This document shows, piece after piece, positions 1 to 9,539 of a DNA stretch of 64,000 bases (positions are counted from its first letter, which is position 1; every line of letters begins with the position of its first letter). A program made the position numbers and the translations under genes. The notes beneath the pieces are model-generated. The model made no database searches. It was not told where the DNA came from and saw only the letters and a program-made list of their open reading frames with translations. Source of the stretch: Phytophthora hibernalis (taxonomy: Eukaryota; Oomycota; Peronosporomycetes; Peronosporales; Peronosporaceae); NCBI GenBank assembly GCA_012656075.1, contig JAAKBF010000244.1, positions 124,001-188,000 on the forward strand, read 5' to 3'.

Positions 1-54
1 TGTTCGCGGCTGCTGAGCCGGGAGTGATGGATAGCACATACGCTGGGGCTGAAG

Positions 55-327
55 TTATAGAGACCCATTCACGGTCAAACAATTACAGCTTAACGCACCA
101 ATTCCACTAATATCACCATTTTCACCTGGTACGAGAGCTACTCCAGGAGTTGCAATCCCTTGAGTAATTCCTGTAAGATAAGTTAAACGATAGTCATTGT
201 TACCTAAATATAGTGTTTGAGCGTAATCATAAGTGAGATAACCACTGGCATCCAACATCAGATAGAATGCGGGGTTATCTATCGGTGATTGGAAAATTGG
301 TTGCGGATATGAAAAACCTGAGCTCAT
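55..327 (-). CDS. PLV fibre-like or surface protein, 90 aa
   Basis: This 90-residue ORF starts at the ATG at 325-327 and stops at 55-57. Seen: an aromatic N-terminal half (YPQPIF, AFYLMLDASGYLTYDYAQ) followed by a Gly/Leu-rich tail with the repeat-like stretch ISGIGALSCNCLTVNG, which resembles one rung of a beta-helical fibre. It lies divergently from the packaging ATPase, and the two share a short AT-rich gap with a CTATATAG box. Inference: a receptor-binding or fibre-type virion protein of the Polinton-like virus, possibly cut short at its C-terminus because fibres are usually much longer. The family assignment rests on context and general sequence style, so it remains uncertain. Confidence 0.4.
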   Translation of the reverse strand: MSSGFSYPQPIFQSPIDNPAFYLMLDASGYLTYDYAQTLYLGNNDYRLTYLTGITQGIATPGVALVPGENGDISGIGALSCNCLTVNGSL

Positions 328-348
328 CGTTGATGTTTTTGTCTCGAG

Positions 349-356
349 CTATATAG
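349..356. promoter_or_regulatory. Candidate PLV TATA-type promoter box (CTATATAG)
   Basis: CTATATAG lies between the divergent ATG codons of the fibre-like ORF (327, -) and the ATPase (380, +). The same or a closely similar box lies just upstream of the basic virion protein (2752-2759) and the major capsid gene (CATATAG, 3186-3192). Confidence 0.4.
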
Positions 357-379
357 ATCGAGTGATTAAAGACACGATC

Positions 380-1058
380 ATGAGCGCTATTCCTGACTTC
401 GGTGGTTCTCTACCAAAAATACAAGTCAGCCGCTATGGGTGATATCCCAGCGCTTGACATTAAAAGTTGTTTATAATGGTGGTCCTTGGACCATCGTTCA
501 GTGGGAAAACAACCTATGTATGTTCATTCTCAAGCATTCTCCTCACGCATTTGCTCATTTAACGATTATAGCTCGAAATGCTCACCAGGAACTGTATGAG
601 TATCTTCGCGACAAACTGGATGGATTCATTACGTTTGCTGATCCAGATACGCCTCCAAGTGTAGATCAAGTACGTCATACCCCTATCAGTTCTAATAAAC
701 CTGAGCTTGTCATCATATATGATTTAAGTAATGACCGTCTGCTCCAGAAGAACATCTTCTCACACTACTTCACAAGGGCCGACACTTCAAATTGAGTACC
801 ATATTCCTAAGCCACAGCTACTTTGCAACCGATAAGATGATTCGCTTGAATTCAGAGTATGTAGCGATCCTAAAGGCCAATTCGAAGCGTGATTTACAGT
901 TGGTTGTGAAAGACTTCAATATCAAGGGTGTTGATGAACGATCAATCGTCTATTACTACAATAAAGCCACGGAGCGCAAAGGACAGATGTTGTTCATAGA
1001 TTCTGTTAAAAGCCAAATCCGCTACAACTTCGACAGACCAATCGTTATCGATAACTAA
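380..1058 (+). pseudogene. A32/FtsK-like DNA packaging ATPase, frameshifted
   Basis: This is the genome-packaging ATPase of Polinton-like viruses, which pumps DNA into the capsid. A start at ATG 380 fits. A Walker A motif (GPSFSGKTT) is read at 488-514 in one frame. The following helix-strand (LCMFILKHSP, AHLTIIARN) and Walker B strand (VIIYD, about 709-723) are in the next frame. The C-terminal part (FLSHSYFATDKMIRLNSEY, ILKANSKRDL) is in a third frame from 792. The STIFLSHSYF...MIRLN...KSNSKRDL pattern is characteristic of A32-like ATPases of PLVs, virophages and large DNA viruses. There are at least two or three frame changes, at about 440, 513 and 790, so the gene is either inactive or mis-sequenced. 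The penton gene follows on the same strand. Confidence 0.75.
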
Positions 1059-1105
1059 ATCAAATTTATTGATCAGAATTATGGTTAGAATCATATATTA
1101 TTACA

Positions 1106-1926
1106 ATGGCAAGCTTTCTGAAACTTGACAGTACTAACCTTGTTCAAGATGGAACGAATTCAACTTGGAAGTATTCGTTTCCTGGTTCAGCTGCTGACTT
1201 CCGTGATGTAGTCTGCACTATCCAATCGATCACGATGTACAATAGTGAGTACAACATTGAATCGTTTCAGTTCCAGAACGCAACATTCAAAGTTGAAGTA
1301 CTACTGCTGCTACTACTTCTACCATAAGTATCAGTCTTCAAGACGGTATTTACTCGTATGATGATATCAATCGATCAATCCAGACTGCTCTCGTCAATGC
1401 TGGAGCGTACTTGATCAATCCATCAGGGGAAAATGTTTTCTACCTGAAAGTAAGTGAAAACAGTGTTTATTACGCGTGTCAGATTGATTTCTCTCCAACC
1501 CCAACAACTTTACCGACGACCGGTGGTACTTGGACAAGACCTGCTACAGGTCTATACTCATCTGGTGGTACTGGATTGCCGACTACTACACGAGTTCCGC
1601 GTCTAATCATCGATAATGCTGAGTTTGGAAAGGTATTAGGCCTGACCGCGGGTACTTACCCATCAGCTTCTGCTACCGCAGCCAGTGCTCAGCTATCGAA
1701 CATCATTCCACAGATTCACCCCACCAGTTCATACATCGTTCGTTGTGATTTAATTAAAAATGAGTATGTTGCATCAGGTGATATTGTTAGTGCATTTGAT
1801 AGAGGTGATGCTGAAATTGGAAAATTGATTTCGTACAAACCCAGTCAGTAGGCTTGGATGAATTGTCATAATGGTTCGCGATCAACGATCACAGTCAGTA
1901 TATTTAACCAGAACGACAAAAGGTAA
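1106..1926 (+). pseudogene. PLV minor capsid (penton) protein, broken
   Basis: This is the single-jelly-roll penton of a Polinton-like virus. The N-terminal part starts at ATG 1106 (LDSTNLVQDGTNSTWKYSFPG), a style I associate with PLV pentons. The rest, from about 1300 to 1851, carries LQDGIYSYDDINRSIQTALV, GENVFYLKVSENSVYYACQ, FGKVLGLTAGTYPS and SSYIVRCDLIKNEY, again penton-like. The frame changes once at about 1298, inside a run of ACT/GCT codons. After KPSQ there is a TAG at 1849-1851, and recognisable coding continues past it (AWMNCHNGSR to about 1926). The sequence then changes frame again and runs toward the convergent basic-protein gene. It is most likely a decayed copy. Confidence 0.7.
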
Positions 1927-1940
1927 TCTTCCGTGATACT

Positions 1941-2746
1941 TCAGTATCGATCATGCTGCTGTTGAGACCAAGAAAATAAGCTGATCGCTTTAGTTTTTTT
2001 CTTACAATCTGAAACTTCCTCCGGACTTATCCTTTTTCTCATAGCTCGGAGCTTTGCCATATGATCCTTTGCCTCTTGCGAGCCCTTCGCAAATTTCCTA
2101 CCCTTCTTGGCTACACCGACACCATAGCCACGACGGACTTCGCTACGGAGAGACTTGACGAGATGTTCATGTTCTGGTTTGGTTGCCTTGGAAAGTAGGT
2201 ATCGTTCTCCAGCATCGACCACATCGGTTAAAACCCCTTTTCGCTTAGCATAACCAAGCGCGGATTTAGCTGCCTTCTTAACGTCAGCTACTGAGACACG
2301 ACCACCTTCCTTATCTACATCACTATCACTGTCATAAACACCGATGCCTGTCATAGAACGGATAGCTGCTCGCGCTGGGATAGCTGCTTGAGGAGCACCT
2401 AAGGCCGTTGCTATTGCTGGAACAGCTGCATTGGCTGCTTGGGTAAACAAACCTGAATTCTTAGCGAACTTAAATGCGGATTTGATACCTCCCCAAATTT
2501 TACTCCATACAGAGCCTCCTTGGGCCCTCTTGTATCCCTTTTTGACCTCATGTCGTGTGATATCAAGCGAACACCACGACCTGCCTTGCGTGCCTTGATA
2601 GCTTTCTCATAAGAAGCTGGATGGAGATGGATAACGGAGCCGCTACCCATGAGTTGATCAGCTGTCAGGCTTAGCTTACCAGTCTTGAAAGCTTTGGTCA
2701 GCTTTGGAGCTGGTACGTCGCTTGAAATAGTTAGTTCGCGATACAT
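1941..2746 (-). pseudogene. PLV basic virion/DNA-binding protein, frameshifted
   Basis: The N-terminal half starts at ATG 2744-2746 (MYRELTISSD...) and carries KLTKAFKTGKLSLTADQL and GSVIHLHPASYEKAIKARKAGRG. The second half is in another frame: a short W-rich segment (VWSKIWGGIKSAFKFAKNSG), an Ala/Pro-rich hydrophobic stretch, then a strongly Lys/Arg-rich C-terminus. The frame changes once at about 2560, near an A/G run. This layout (LTADQ-type N-terminus, IW-GIK helix, Ala-rich and basic tail) recalls small virion proteins of PLVs and Polintons that are thought to bind DNA or line the capsid. That role is an inference. A CTATATAG box lies 5 bp upstream of the ATG. Confidence 0.5.
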
Positions 2747-2751
2747 GATTG

Positions 2752-2759
2752 CTATATAG
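2752..2759 (-). promoter_or_regulatory. Candidate PLV TATA-type box (CTATATAG)
   Basis: CTATATAG sits 5 bp upstream of the ATG of the basic virion protein. It is a palindromic match to the box at 349-356. Confidence 0.35.
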
Positions 2760-2817
2760 CTTGAAACATTTTATTAAAGAATAGTCAAATTCAGATCCTT
2801 AAATCGATTTAGTAGAT

Positions 2818-3153
2818 TCATCTTATTTTTTGTTTGCAATATAACCAGAGCATACACCATACACCGCAATAATCACCATACGTTCCTTGGAATTGCTTTG
2901 GGTTGTATTTACCGATTCCGTACTTTGTTGGAGCTGCTTCGCCCATTGAATCGAAGAATTCACCATCATGAACAGCCTGCCAGTGTCCTACATCCAAATC
3001 AGGTTGTCGCAACAAAATCAGATATGTACCTTTCTTCGGGAGTGGCTTTGTTATCTCACTTGACTCGAATATATCATCCAGATGTACATTCAACCGCTCT
3101 GCGAGTTCAATGAGATCATGATCGCTGGTAATGGGCTTGATAAGTTGAGACAT
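2818..3153 (-). CDS. Adenain/Ulp1-like cysteine protease of the PLV
   Basis: This is a 111-residue maturation protease from ATG 3151-3153; a longer reading from a TTG at 3169-3171 is less likely. Residues that fit an adenain-type (C5/C48) catalytic set are all visible: His in VGHWQAV, Asp in EFFDSMG, Gln in NPKQFQG and Cys in YCGVWCMLWLY. The family processes capsid proteins in Polintons, adenoviruses and related viruses. It is short but appears complete around the active site. It is divergently paired with the major capsid gene across 47 bp. Unlike the neighbouring capsid genes it shows no internal stop or frameshift. Confidence 0.75.
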   Translation of the reverse strand: MSQLIKPITSDHDLIELAERLNVHLDDIFESSEITKPLPKKGTYLILLRQPDLDVGHWQAVHDGEFFDSMGEAAPTKYGIGKYNPKQFQGTYGDYCGVWCMLWLYCKQKIR

Positions 3154-3169
3154 AATAATTAATTTGCGC

Positions 3170-3192
3170 AAAGTATATTAGGATCCATATAG
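3170..3192. promoter_or_regulatory. Shared protease/capsid promoter region
   Basis: The 47-bp gap between the protease ATG (3153, -) and the capsid ATG (3201, +) holds AGTATATTA followed by CATATAG. AGTATATTA also occurs directly upstream of the small basic ORF at 9913-10125, which suggests a common viral promoter style. Confidence 0.4.
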
Positions 3193-3200
3193 AATCAACG

Positions 3201-4845
3201 ATGAGTGAAACTCAACTATCCGACCAGTATTTGTACCAGAGCTCACTAAAGAGCGACCCGGAGATCAAGGTATCTTCCAGCAAGCGTACGCCTTTTGTTA
3301 TTGACCTAAATCAGGGTTCGTATCAGAATGGTGTTATCACAATTGATGCTACGGCTCAGCTTAACGGCTCCGAAGGATTTGCTTCGCTCCGTGATGCGTA
3401 CATTATGCTTCCATACAAGGTCTCGATGAAGAATGGTGCTACGGCCCAAACTACTGCTGCTAACCGTCTATGTACTACACTAAAGTGCGGCAATTGGAAT
3501 GTCATTGATTCGTTGTCGCTCGAGCTAAATGGTAAGACCATTGTATCTATGGCTGACTACAAACTGTTCTGGAACAATGTTCGTGCTCAAACTGGATATA
3601 GTCCTCATAGTATGTTGAAAAGCATGGAGCTGAGTCTTTCCTATTCCCTGATGCCGGTCAATCAGTACTTTACAGCGCAGCTGCTGCTACAGCTGGTGAT
3701 GCGTACTCCAACAACACCGCATTCACCAGCTCGCTCGGAGTACAGGCTCAAGGTGGAGCAACTATCCCTAACGATGGCTTTGTTAAGCGATTACTATCAA
3801 ATCCTCCTACTTCAGGTGCCGATTTCTCTACGAGTTGGCCTTCGGTTGGTGGTGCTTCTGCTTCTACTACCATTTCGAATCAAACTGCTCGTGGTGCCTT
3901 CGTAGCTGGTACTTCTACGGCTAATGCAATCATGGGTACTTGGAACTACATGCTCAAGGTCAAACTAACGGAATTGCACCCTATCTTCCGTGAGCTTGAT
4001 AACCCTCAGATCCGACTACGTTTCCGTGTGAATCAGGGTACTGCTGTTGTCGCTGTGGATGCTTCTAAGAATATGTCGCTAGCTTCTACTACCCTTGCCT
4101 CTGGTAATAGTTGCCCAATTATGATCACCAGCGCTGCTACAGATAATCCTATGGCGAGTGTTCTTGCTACTTCCGCTGGTTTTAGCGTTTCTTGGGGGCG
4201 GTTGTTAATTCTCTTGAGCCAACTATTGATGGATCCTACATGCCTTTCACGACTGCTCGATTGTATGTACCTTTTGTACATCTCGAAAATCCCCAGGCTA
4301 TTATTTCCAAGCCTGTCAAAAAGGTTCGCTACAATGACTGTTATGCTCAGTAGTTCTATCAGAGAGCCGGTATCGGTAAGCAATCGACTCAGTTCAATGC
4401 TTCTTTCGACCTACAACTATCCGCGAGTGTTAAGAATGCTAAATACGTTGTAGTACTTCCTTTCGCTGAGCAGACAAGTAGTTTCGCAACCGCAGCGGTA
4501 CAGGAATTCCAAAGCCCCTTCGATTCGGCTCCTTGGACGCTACAGCCAGGCTCGTCGATTCGCAACTTTAACGTCCAAATCGGTTCGACGCAGGTATTCG
4601 ATATCAGTCATGACTATGATTTCCACCATTTCACTAATGAGGTTGCTAAGATTGGAGCCATTAACGGTGATCTGACTCCTGAGCTTGTTAATGGACTAGT
4701 TGACTACCAGACTTGGTCGCTATCTAACCGCATGCTTATCGCTGATGTCAGTCGCCTGACAGAGCGCGATGTACTTCAGTCGATTCAGATTCAGGACCAA
4801 CGCTGGCTGTCAAGGTATAAATCTATTGGTTCTTGTGATCAGTGA
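3201..4845 (+). pseudogene. PLV major capsid protein (double jelly roll), broken
   Basis: This forms the hexon-like capsomer of the virion. The start at ATG 3201 is clear, with a CATATAG box 9 bp upstream. The N-terminus carries the PLV-style TPFVIDLNQGSYQNGVITID signature and LRDAYIMLPYKVSM. Later parts contain MGTWNYMLKVKLTELHPIF, SYMPFTTARLYVPFVHLENP and VRYNDCYAQ. The C-terminus has SIRNFNVQIGSTQVF and ends at the TGA 4843-4845. About 548 codons is a usual length for PLV capsid proteins. Breaks: a frame change at about 3675-3690, a second at the G-run 4194-4198, and an in-frame TAG near 4350 after CYAQ. No intact capsid protein can be made from this copy as sequenced. Confidence 0.8.
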
Positions 4846-4947
4846 GCAAGAGCTAACGTTCGATAGACTAACGGGTGAAGTGATCGAATTCTCAACCGCG
4901 TAGGTTGTCGATACCATTTTAAGAGACAAAAATCTTCTTTTTGTCAC

Positions 4948-5277
4948 TTAGTTAAGTTCCTTGAGTAGCTTAGGACATTTCTCAATTACGAATTCACTTT
5001 TGCGAAGCCAGTCGATGTAATTTGGATCCATTCGACTGATCTGCTTGAGAGTCTTACCCTTGTATTTACCCCATGGCATCATATACGAGTTATCATTATT
5101 AAGAAACTTGGAGTGAAGGAATATCTTGATGTCCTCGCTAATGTTAAGATTGGGTTGATTATGCATCCATCGACAATAGCCGGGATCGGAAGAATATACT
5201 TCCTCAATAGGCTTGTTCTTGTATTTTCCAAAAGTAAGTTCGAACGACATGTTATCAGTTGGGGTATCTATATACAT
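4948..5277 (-). CDS. Small protein with two ExoX-C-like repeats
   Basis: This is a 109-residue ORF from ATG 5275-5277. It contains two copies of one motif: FGKYKNKPIEEVYSSDPGYC with RWM, then WGKYKGKTLKQISRMDPNYI with DWL. The pattern G-K-Y-K-G/N-K...DP-x-Y-x-x-W is that of the small domain found at the C-terminus of ExoX-type exonucleases and as free-standing proteins in phages and large DNA viruses. There is no nuclease domain here, so the function is unknown; nucleic-acid binding is a guess. It is intact and lies tail-to-tail with the major capsid gene in the PLV block. Confidence 0.6.
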   Translation of the reverse strand: MYIDTPTDNMSFELTFGKYKNKPIEEVYSSDPGYCRWMHNQPNLNISEDIKIFLHSKFLNNDNSYMMPWGKYKGKTLKQISRMDPNYIDWLRKSEFVIEKCPKLLKELN

Positions 5278-5344
5278 AGCCTACTTAATTTTTGAGAAAA
5301 AATAATTAATTCGGAAATCATGAGAAATCCTGTGAAAGCTAGAA

Positions 5345-5701
5345 TTAGCTAAAACCACCAAGCCCTTTACCAGTAGCAATCCACGATCTTATTGTCTTTG
5401 GTTCAGGCATCATCTTTACCCATGTTTTATGCTTAGGAAATGAACAGTGATGAGCATAATTCCAACGCTTAGTAGCTTTTCCACAAGGACACAAAATCTC
5501 TTCATGATTGTCGCTGTCGAATATAGTCATGATCATTTCCTCTGCTGTATCAACATTCATTTCTGGTTCTGGATATTTAGAGATAGGATGAACGTAGCAT
5601 CGATCTAAAGTTTTGGACTTCGGACATTGTCTTCCATTTTTCATAATGTAATTGCACATGGTTATGGTCATTGTTTGGATCGGTTCTTGTATCAGGATCA
5701 T
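5345..5701 (-). CDS. Small Cys/His-rich PLV protein, probable zinc binder
   Basis: This 118-residue ORF starts at ATG 5699-5701. An in-frame ATG lies ten codons further in. Two Cys/His clusters are visible: MCNYIMKNGRQCPKS followed by DRCYVH, and ILCPCGKATKRWNYAHHCSF followed by PKH. These fit small zinc-binding modules common in large DNA viruses and PLVs. I do not recognise a specific family. The ATG falls inside the first unit of a 72-bp tandem repeat (5689-5832), so the duplicated segment probably contains its promoter, with TTTCTATATTAAAAATC in both units. Confidence 0.5.
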   Translation of the reverse strand: MILIQEPIQTMTITMCNYIMKNGRQCPKSKTLDRCYVHPISKYPEPEMNVDTAEEMIMTIFDSDNHEEILCPCGKATKRWNYAHHCSFPKHKTWVKMMPEPKTIRSWIATGKGLGGFS

Positions 5702-5832
5702 TTGACTTTCTATATTAAAAATCTTGCTTTGTATTCCAACAGCCGAGCGGTTCTAAAACTGTATCAGGATCATTTGACTTTCTATATTAAAAATCTTGCT
5801 TTGTATTTCAACAGCCGAGCGGTTCTAAAACT
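5689..5832. repeat. Two 72-bp direct repeats at the PLV right edge
   Basis: Two adjacent 72-bp copies (5689-5760 and 5761-5832) are almost identical. Each begins GTATCAGGATCATTTGAC and ends GGTTCTAAAACT, and only one substitution was noticed. They cover the 5' flank of the Cys/His-rich ORF and mark the end of the AT-rich viral block. Confidence 0.9.
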
Positions 5833-5834
5833 AT

Positions 5835-5989
5835 CCTAATATCGAAAAGTCGTGGCTCTCGCTCTAAGGTGGTCGAGAGGTTGCGTCGTTGAAATCGCTG
5901 CTGTCCCGAAAGAAGGTTTCAGGAATGTTCTCGGTGGTAAATTACGGAAAGGAAAAAATTGCCGGCGTAATGTTCTAAGTATTACTACT
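5835..5989 (+). repeat. 155-bp dispersed repeat, copy 1
   Basis: This begins CCTAATATCGAAAAGTCG and ends at ATTACTACT. It is repeated at 11685-11838 in the same orientation with only a few differences. It begins right after the PLV tandem repeat. The content is not recognised and has no ORF of note. Confidence 0.85.
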
Positions 5990-6667
5990 TACATGTACTG
6001 TAGTTTACAAACGTGTCCTGTATGTTGTGTCCCGCAAACCCGTTCTTGTGGCGGGTGTGCAATTGCACATTGTGACAAGTCCTGAGCAAGTGCAGCAAAC
6101 CATTTTGCCGCGGAAATCCAGGCGTCCGAACGGCAGCCAAACTCGTGGCGAAGCGTGCGACTCGTCGAGGCGGCAACGTTCGCTTGAAGCAGCCGCCCGC
6201 GACTAGCGAGTAGTGAACACCGAGTTGTCATTGAGGTTTGCAGTCTATGCACTCGAAATTTGTCAAACGTTCGGACATCGAGATAAGCTTCGGAGCTAAA
6301 GGCTGCAACAGAGAGAGTGTTCCCACAGTGCTGCCTGATAAATCTGGCACCTTGAAATGGATGTCACCGACGAGCGCTGGTCTGAAAATGCTGCAACCAG
6401 ATCCTTGTCTCCGCTAAGCAGTTGACTATCCGGCGATCCTCGTCGCTCAGGCGAGACAAAGAGCACCCAAAACACCGTAAGACCTGACCCTGGATAGGAT
6501 AATGCAAAGCTCCAGCTGAATCCCCGACATTTGCAATCCGGCTGTCTTGGCATTAGCCACGTCCAACAACAACCGCTTGGTCCTGGAAAACCGCCGACGC
6601 ACTTGACGAGGCAAACAAACCATTCTTCAATCTTCCTCTAATTTAACGACAGTCAAAATACCCTATA
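5990..6667. other. Intergenic stretch, nothing recognised
   Basis: GC content rises to host-like levels. There is no ORF with convincing composition on either strand. It must contain the promoter of the LURP-one-related gene that starts at 6668. Confidence 0.5.
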
Positions 6668-7311
6668 ATGGGCTGTGCATCGTCCTCCGCAATCCCCAAA
6701 CTGCCGGAAGTGCAGCAGCTTGCTCCTGTCGAAGCAAATTTGTGCGCAAAGGCCATCACCACGCTGCGTCTGCGCGACCACTTCTGGGATTCCCCAAGCG
6801 ACGAGGATTTCGTTGTTTGCGACGCTGAATGGGGTCAAGATCTGTTCCGAATCCAGGGCACGACGTCTGTTATGAAAACGCTGCGTGACCGACACCGAAG
6901 ACCGCTCGTGCACATGAAACGCGAGCTCATGGCCCCGTGCCCACCTACAACGTGTTCGACGCCAAGGCTTCAGCTGCGAAACTCTTCTCCATCAAGGCGC
7001 TGCCCGAGCTCAACGTGGAATTCACTAGCCCCACCACAGGCGAAAAGTGCCGCATCGGACTCACCGGAAGCTGGGCCAAGCGCCAGGTTTCCATCTGGAT
7101 GGAGCAGGGCCGCAAGGGCTCGCGCACGACCATCGGCCGCGTCTTCCGCCCGTCAGGAAGTCGCAGCTCTGCCGCCACCGCGCGCAGCTCCTTGCTGTTC
7201 AGCAGTCAGCCCGAGGACGAATATTTTTTGGCCATTATGGGCGGCGTCGACATGGCGCTCATGGTGCTCATCTGCATCGCGCTCGAGCAGGCCCAGAGCG
7301 AGAAGTGGTAA
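6668..7311 (+). CDS. LURP-one-related (tubby C-like fold) protein, one frameshift
   Basis: The ATG at 6668 gives MGCASSS. This matches the N-myristoylation consensus (Gly2, Ser6) with Cys3 available for palmitoylation, so plasma-membrane anchoring is likely. The body has the LURP-one/DUF567 pattern: QDLFRIQGTTSVMKTLRDRH, then PTYNVFDAK, CRIGLTGSWAKRQVSIWMEQ and the C-terminal hydrophobic helix IMGGVDMALMVLICIALEQ. This helix matches those of the two paralogues downstream. The frame changes once at the C-run 6933-6936, where a single base is apparently missing; the protein reads smoothly on either side. The function of oomycete members is not known; plant LURP1 is defence-related and the fold resembles phospholipid scramblases. 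Confidence 0.75.
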
Positions 7312-7450
7312 ACGGAGAGTCGAAAGTAGACCCCCTAGCGAGACGCAGCAAACTATTTATCATGAACACGTCGAATCCAACTTTTGTTCGGTCAAACACA
7401 CGCCACTTTGTTGATCTATTGCATGGCAGCGACCTGAACGATTGTCCGGA

Positions 7451-9517
7451 TTACTTCGTTGTGGGGTACCGCTTCTCTAGACTCAGCGCGGCGTGCTTCT
7501 CGCTAACTTTGCCAAACTGCTCGAGGCGGAGGTAGCTCATCAGGTAGCGCTCATAGAAGTCGTCGCGGAGCTTCCAGCGGTTGTTATTCGATAGCTTTTC
7601 AAGGAGTTTTTCACCAATCCGAGCGTTAGCTTCGAAGCGTCCGCGTAGCTCGTTAGTCCCCATCATCTTGACAATTGAGTTGATAGGCACACGAGCAACG
7701 CCTAAGTCCAGCAGGTACTCCACCAAGAATTCGCACTCCTCATCCAATAGATGGTCTACGCAATGTTCAAGAAGCAGGTGCACCAAAAAGCCCTGGCCAC
7801 TAAGCACCGAAGGGCGTTCTCCCCAGAATTTCAGCGAGTTCTCAACGGCAGCACGAGGCGACATTTCTTTCTGCTTCATGTCATACTCGAATAAAGTAAT
7901 CACAGCAAGTCGTAGCGCCACAGCGCCACCCTTTGAGCAAGTGGATTCCATGAGATCCAGCACCTGCTTGAGCGATGGTACTGGTTGGCGATATTTGAGC
8001 ATTTCCCACAGCATCATATTAAGCAGCTCGGTTTCAGTATCCTTGTTAAGCACGGAGATGTTCGAGGTCAGAACCGCATCTGCCAGCGGCAGTCCAGCAG
8101 AACTCACATCGTTGAGAAATATGGTATCTTGGTACTCTTTTCGCTCGTCAAACATCATCTTGGCGTTCGAATACTCGCGGCCGTAGCTAGCCCAGCAGAA
8201 ATGCATCATGTCTAGTGCAGTAGAGCCTCTCTGGCGGCAGGCTGCACGCAATGCCTGACGGAAATACGTCTGATACTCTTGTACGCGGTGGCGTGGGTAT
8301 ATTTTGAAGACTTGGAGTGCGAGGTCCGTGCGGTCCATGTTCAAGCTCACCTTGACCAGTGCGCTCCAAATGTCAGGCTTCAATATGTAACCGCCATCGT
8401 TGTGCAGAGCTTGCGCGAGGTGGATCGCCGTCAGCAGCTCTCGCTCACTTCGCTTACGGTCACGAAGATTAGATCGGATGGCGAGCTCGTAGCAACCCAG
8501 CGGAATGACCGCAGCCGGGGAGAACGTCGTAATGGTGTCAATCGCGCGTCGCGCAAGCCCTCCATTTTTCTCATTGAAGCACGCATGAAGCAGCAGATGC
8601 AAGTTGGGCACCGTACTGCAGATCCTTTCCAGTTGGAGCTCGTCGTCCTCAAAAACTCGCACAATTTTCTTCGACTGCCGTAGCGCCGCCAACGCGTGGA
8701 GATAGCACGAATATACTGCGCGTGGGAGCTGCGTAACGCTCCGGATCGCCACTGCCTTCTCCGCCGGCTCCTGTACAACGTCCGTATGTTCTTCACTAGA
8801 ACCTTCACCCGGCACCTTGGCAGCGTCACGAAGTTGATGCTCCTGCATCCACACGCTGCGGTCGCGGTCGTAGGCCTCGAAGAAAGCCACCGCCAGCTCG
8901 GGTTCGTCTATCCGGTGGAAGGCCCGGATCAAGTTGCCCACCACAAGCGCTTCATTTGCCACCACCACGTTCGTCTCTGATGCGTCTGTGGAGCCCACGA
9001 ACATGGAGCGTGTCGTGATGTCGGCCGAAAGTCGCGCGAACACGTCGGCGGGCACCATCTGCATGAGCCACGGGCGGTCGTCACCCACATCCTCTGCCGA
9101 CGCGAGGCGCACACGGAATGGTTCGTCGCTGTCCACCACGAAGGGATGGCATTGGGCGACGACCTGCCAGGCGTCCAGCAGTTGCTCGGACGTGGGGACG
9201 CATTTGACCTGCTGCGAGAAGCGGCCGAGCGCATTGGATGCGGCCTTGCGCCTGTTCGGGTCGAGCGAGTTGTGGAACGTCGGGAACGCGGCGTCGGCGG
9301 GCGGATGCGGCCGCAGTACGCGCTTGGCGGCCAGGCGGTTGGACGGGGGCGGCGACGACTCGCGATTCTTTGTTGAAGGCAGCGTCTGCGCGGAACTGGA
9401 GGTGCTGTCGGGGGGCGTTCGGTCCCAGTCCTAGCCACGCCACGAAGTCCGAGGCGCGGCTCCAGAGCAGCCGCTGGGACACAGGAGGCGGCGCGCGCGG
9501 AGCTGGGACCGCAGCAT
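7451..9517 (-). CDS. Helical-repeat (PPR-like) protein, probable mitochondrial
   Basis: A continuous frame from 9430 down to 7451 encodes more than 650 residues. It has repeated helix-turn-helix pairs such as VVGNLIRAFHRIDEPELAVA, YSCYLHALAALRQSKK, WSALVKVSLNMDRTDLALQV and FLVEYLLDLGVARVPINS. This spacing is typical of PPR or other alpha-solenoid RNA-binding proteins. The coding clearly continues upstream of the first GTG/ATG at about 9139 (NALGRFSQQVKC, PTSEQLLDAWQVVAQ). In the same frame an ATG at 9515-9517 begins an Arg-rich, acid-free peptide (MLRSQLRARRLL) that looks like a mitochondrial presequence, but a TAG at 9431-9433 separates the two. The true start is therefore unresolved: nonsense mutation, indels in the C-rich DNA, or a start elsewhere. 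It is convergent with the LURP-one-related gene. Confidence 0.6.
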
Positions 9518-9539
9518 CAGGACAGATGCTGGTGGACGG

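Noticed and set aside
439..1058. Two overlapping viral genes (439-795 and 792-1058) with a 4-bp overlap
   Set aside because: The second product is the normal C-terminal half of the same packaging ATPase, and the Walker A motif lies in yet another frame, so this is one frameshifted gene.
1..5832. Virophage or Maverick integrase and polymerase genes inside the block
   Set aside because: No DDE integrase, PolB or helicase motif could be found in any frame; the block holds only virion-type genes.
5836..5990. tRNA or other structured RNA in the 155-bp repeat
   Set aside because: No cloverleaf, no A/B box pair and no CCA-type acceptor stem could be drawn; kept only as an unclassified repeat.
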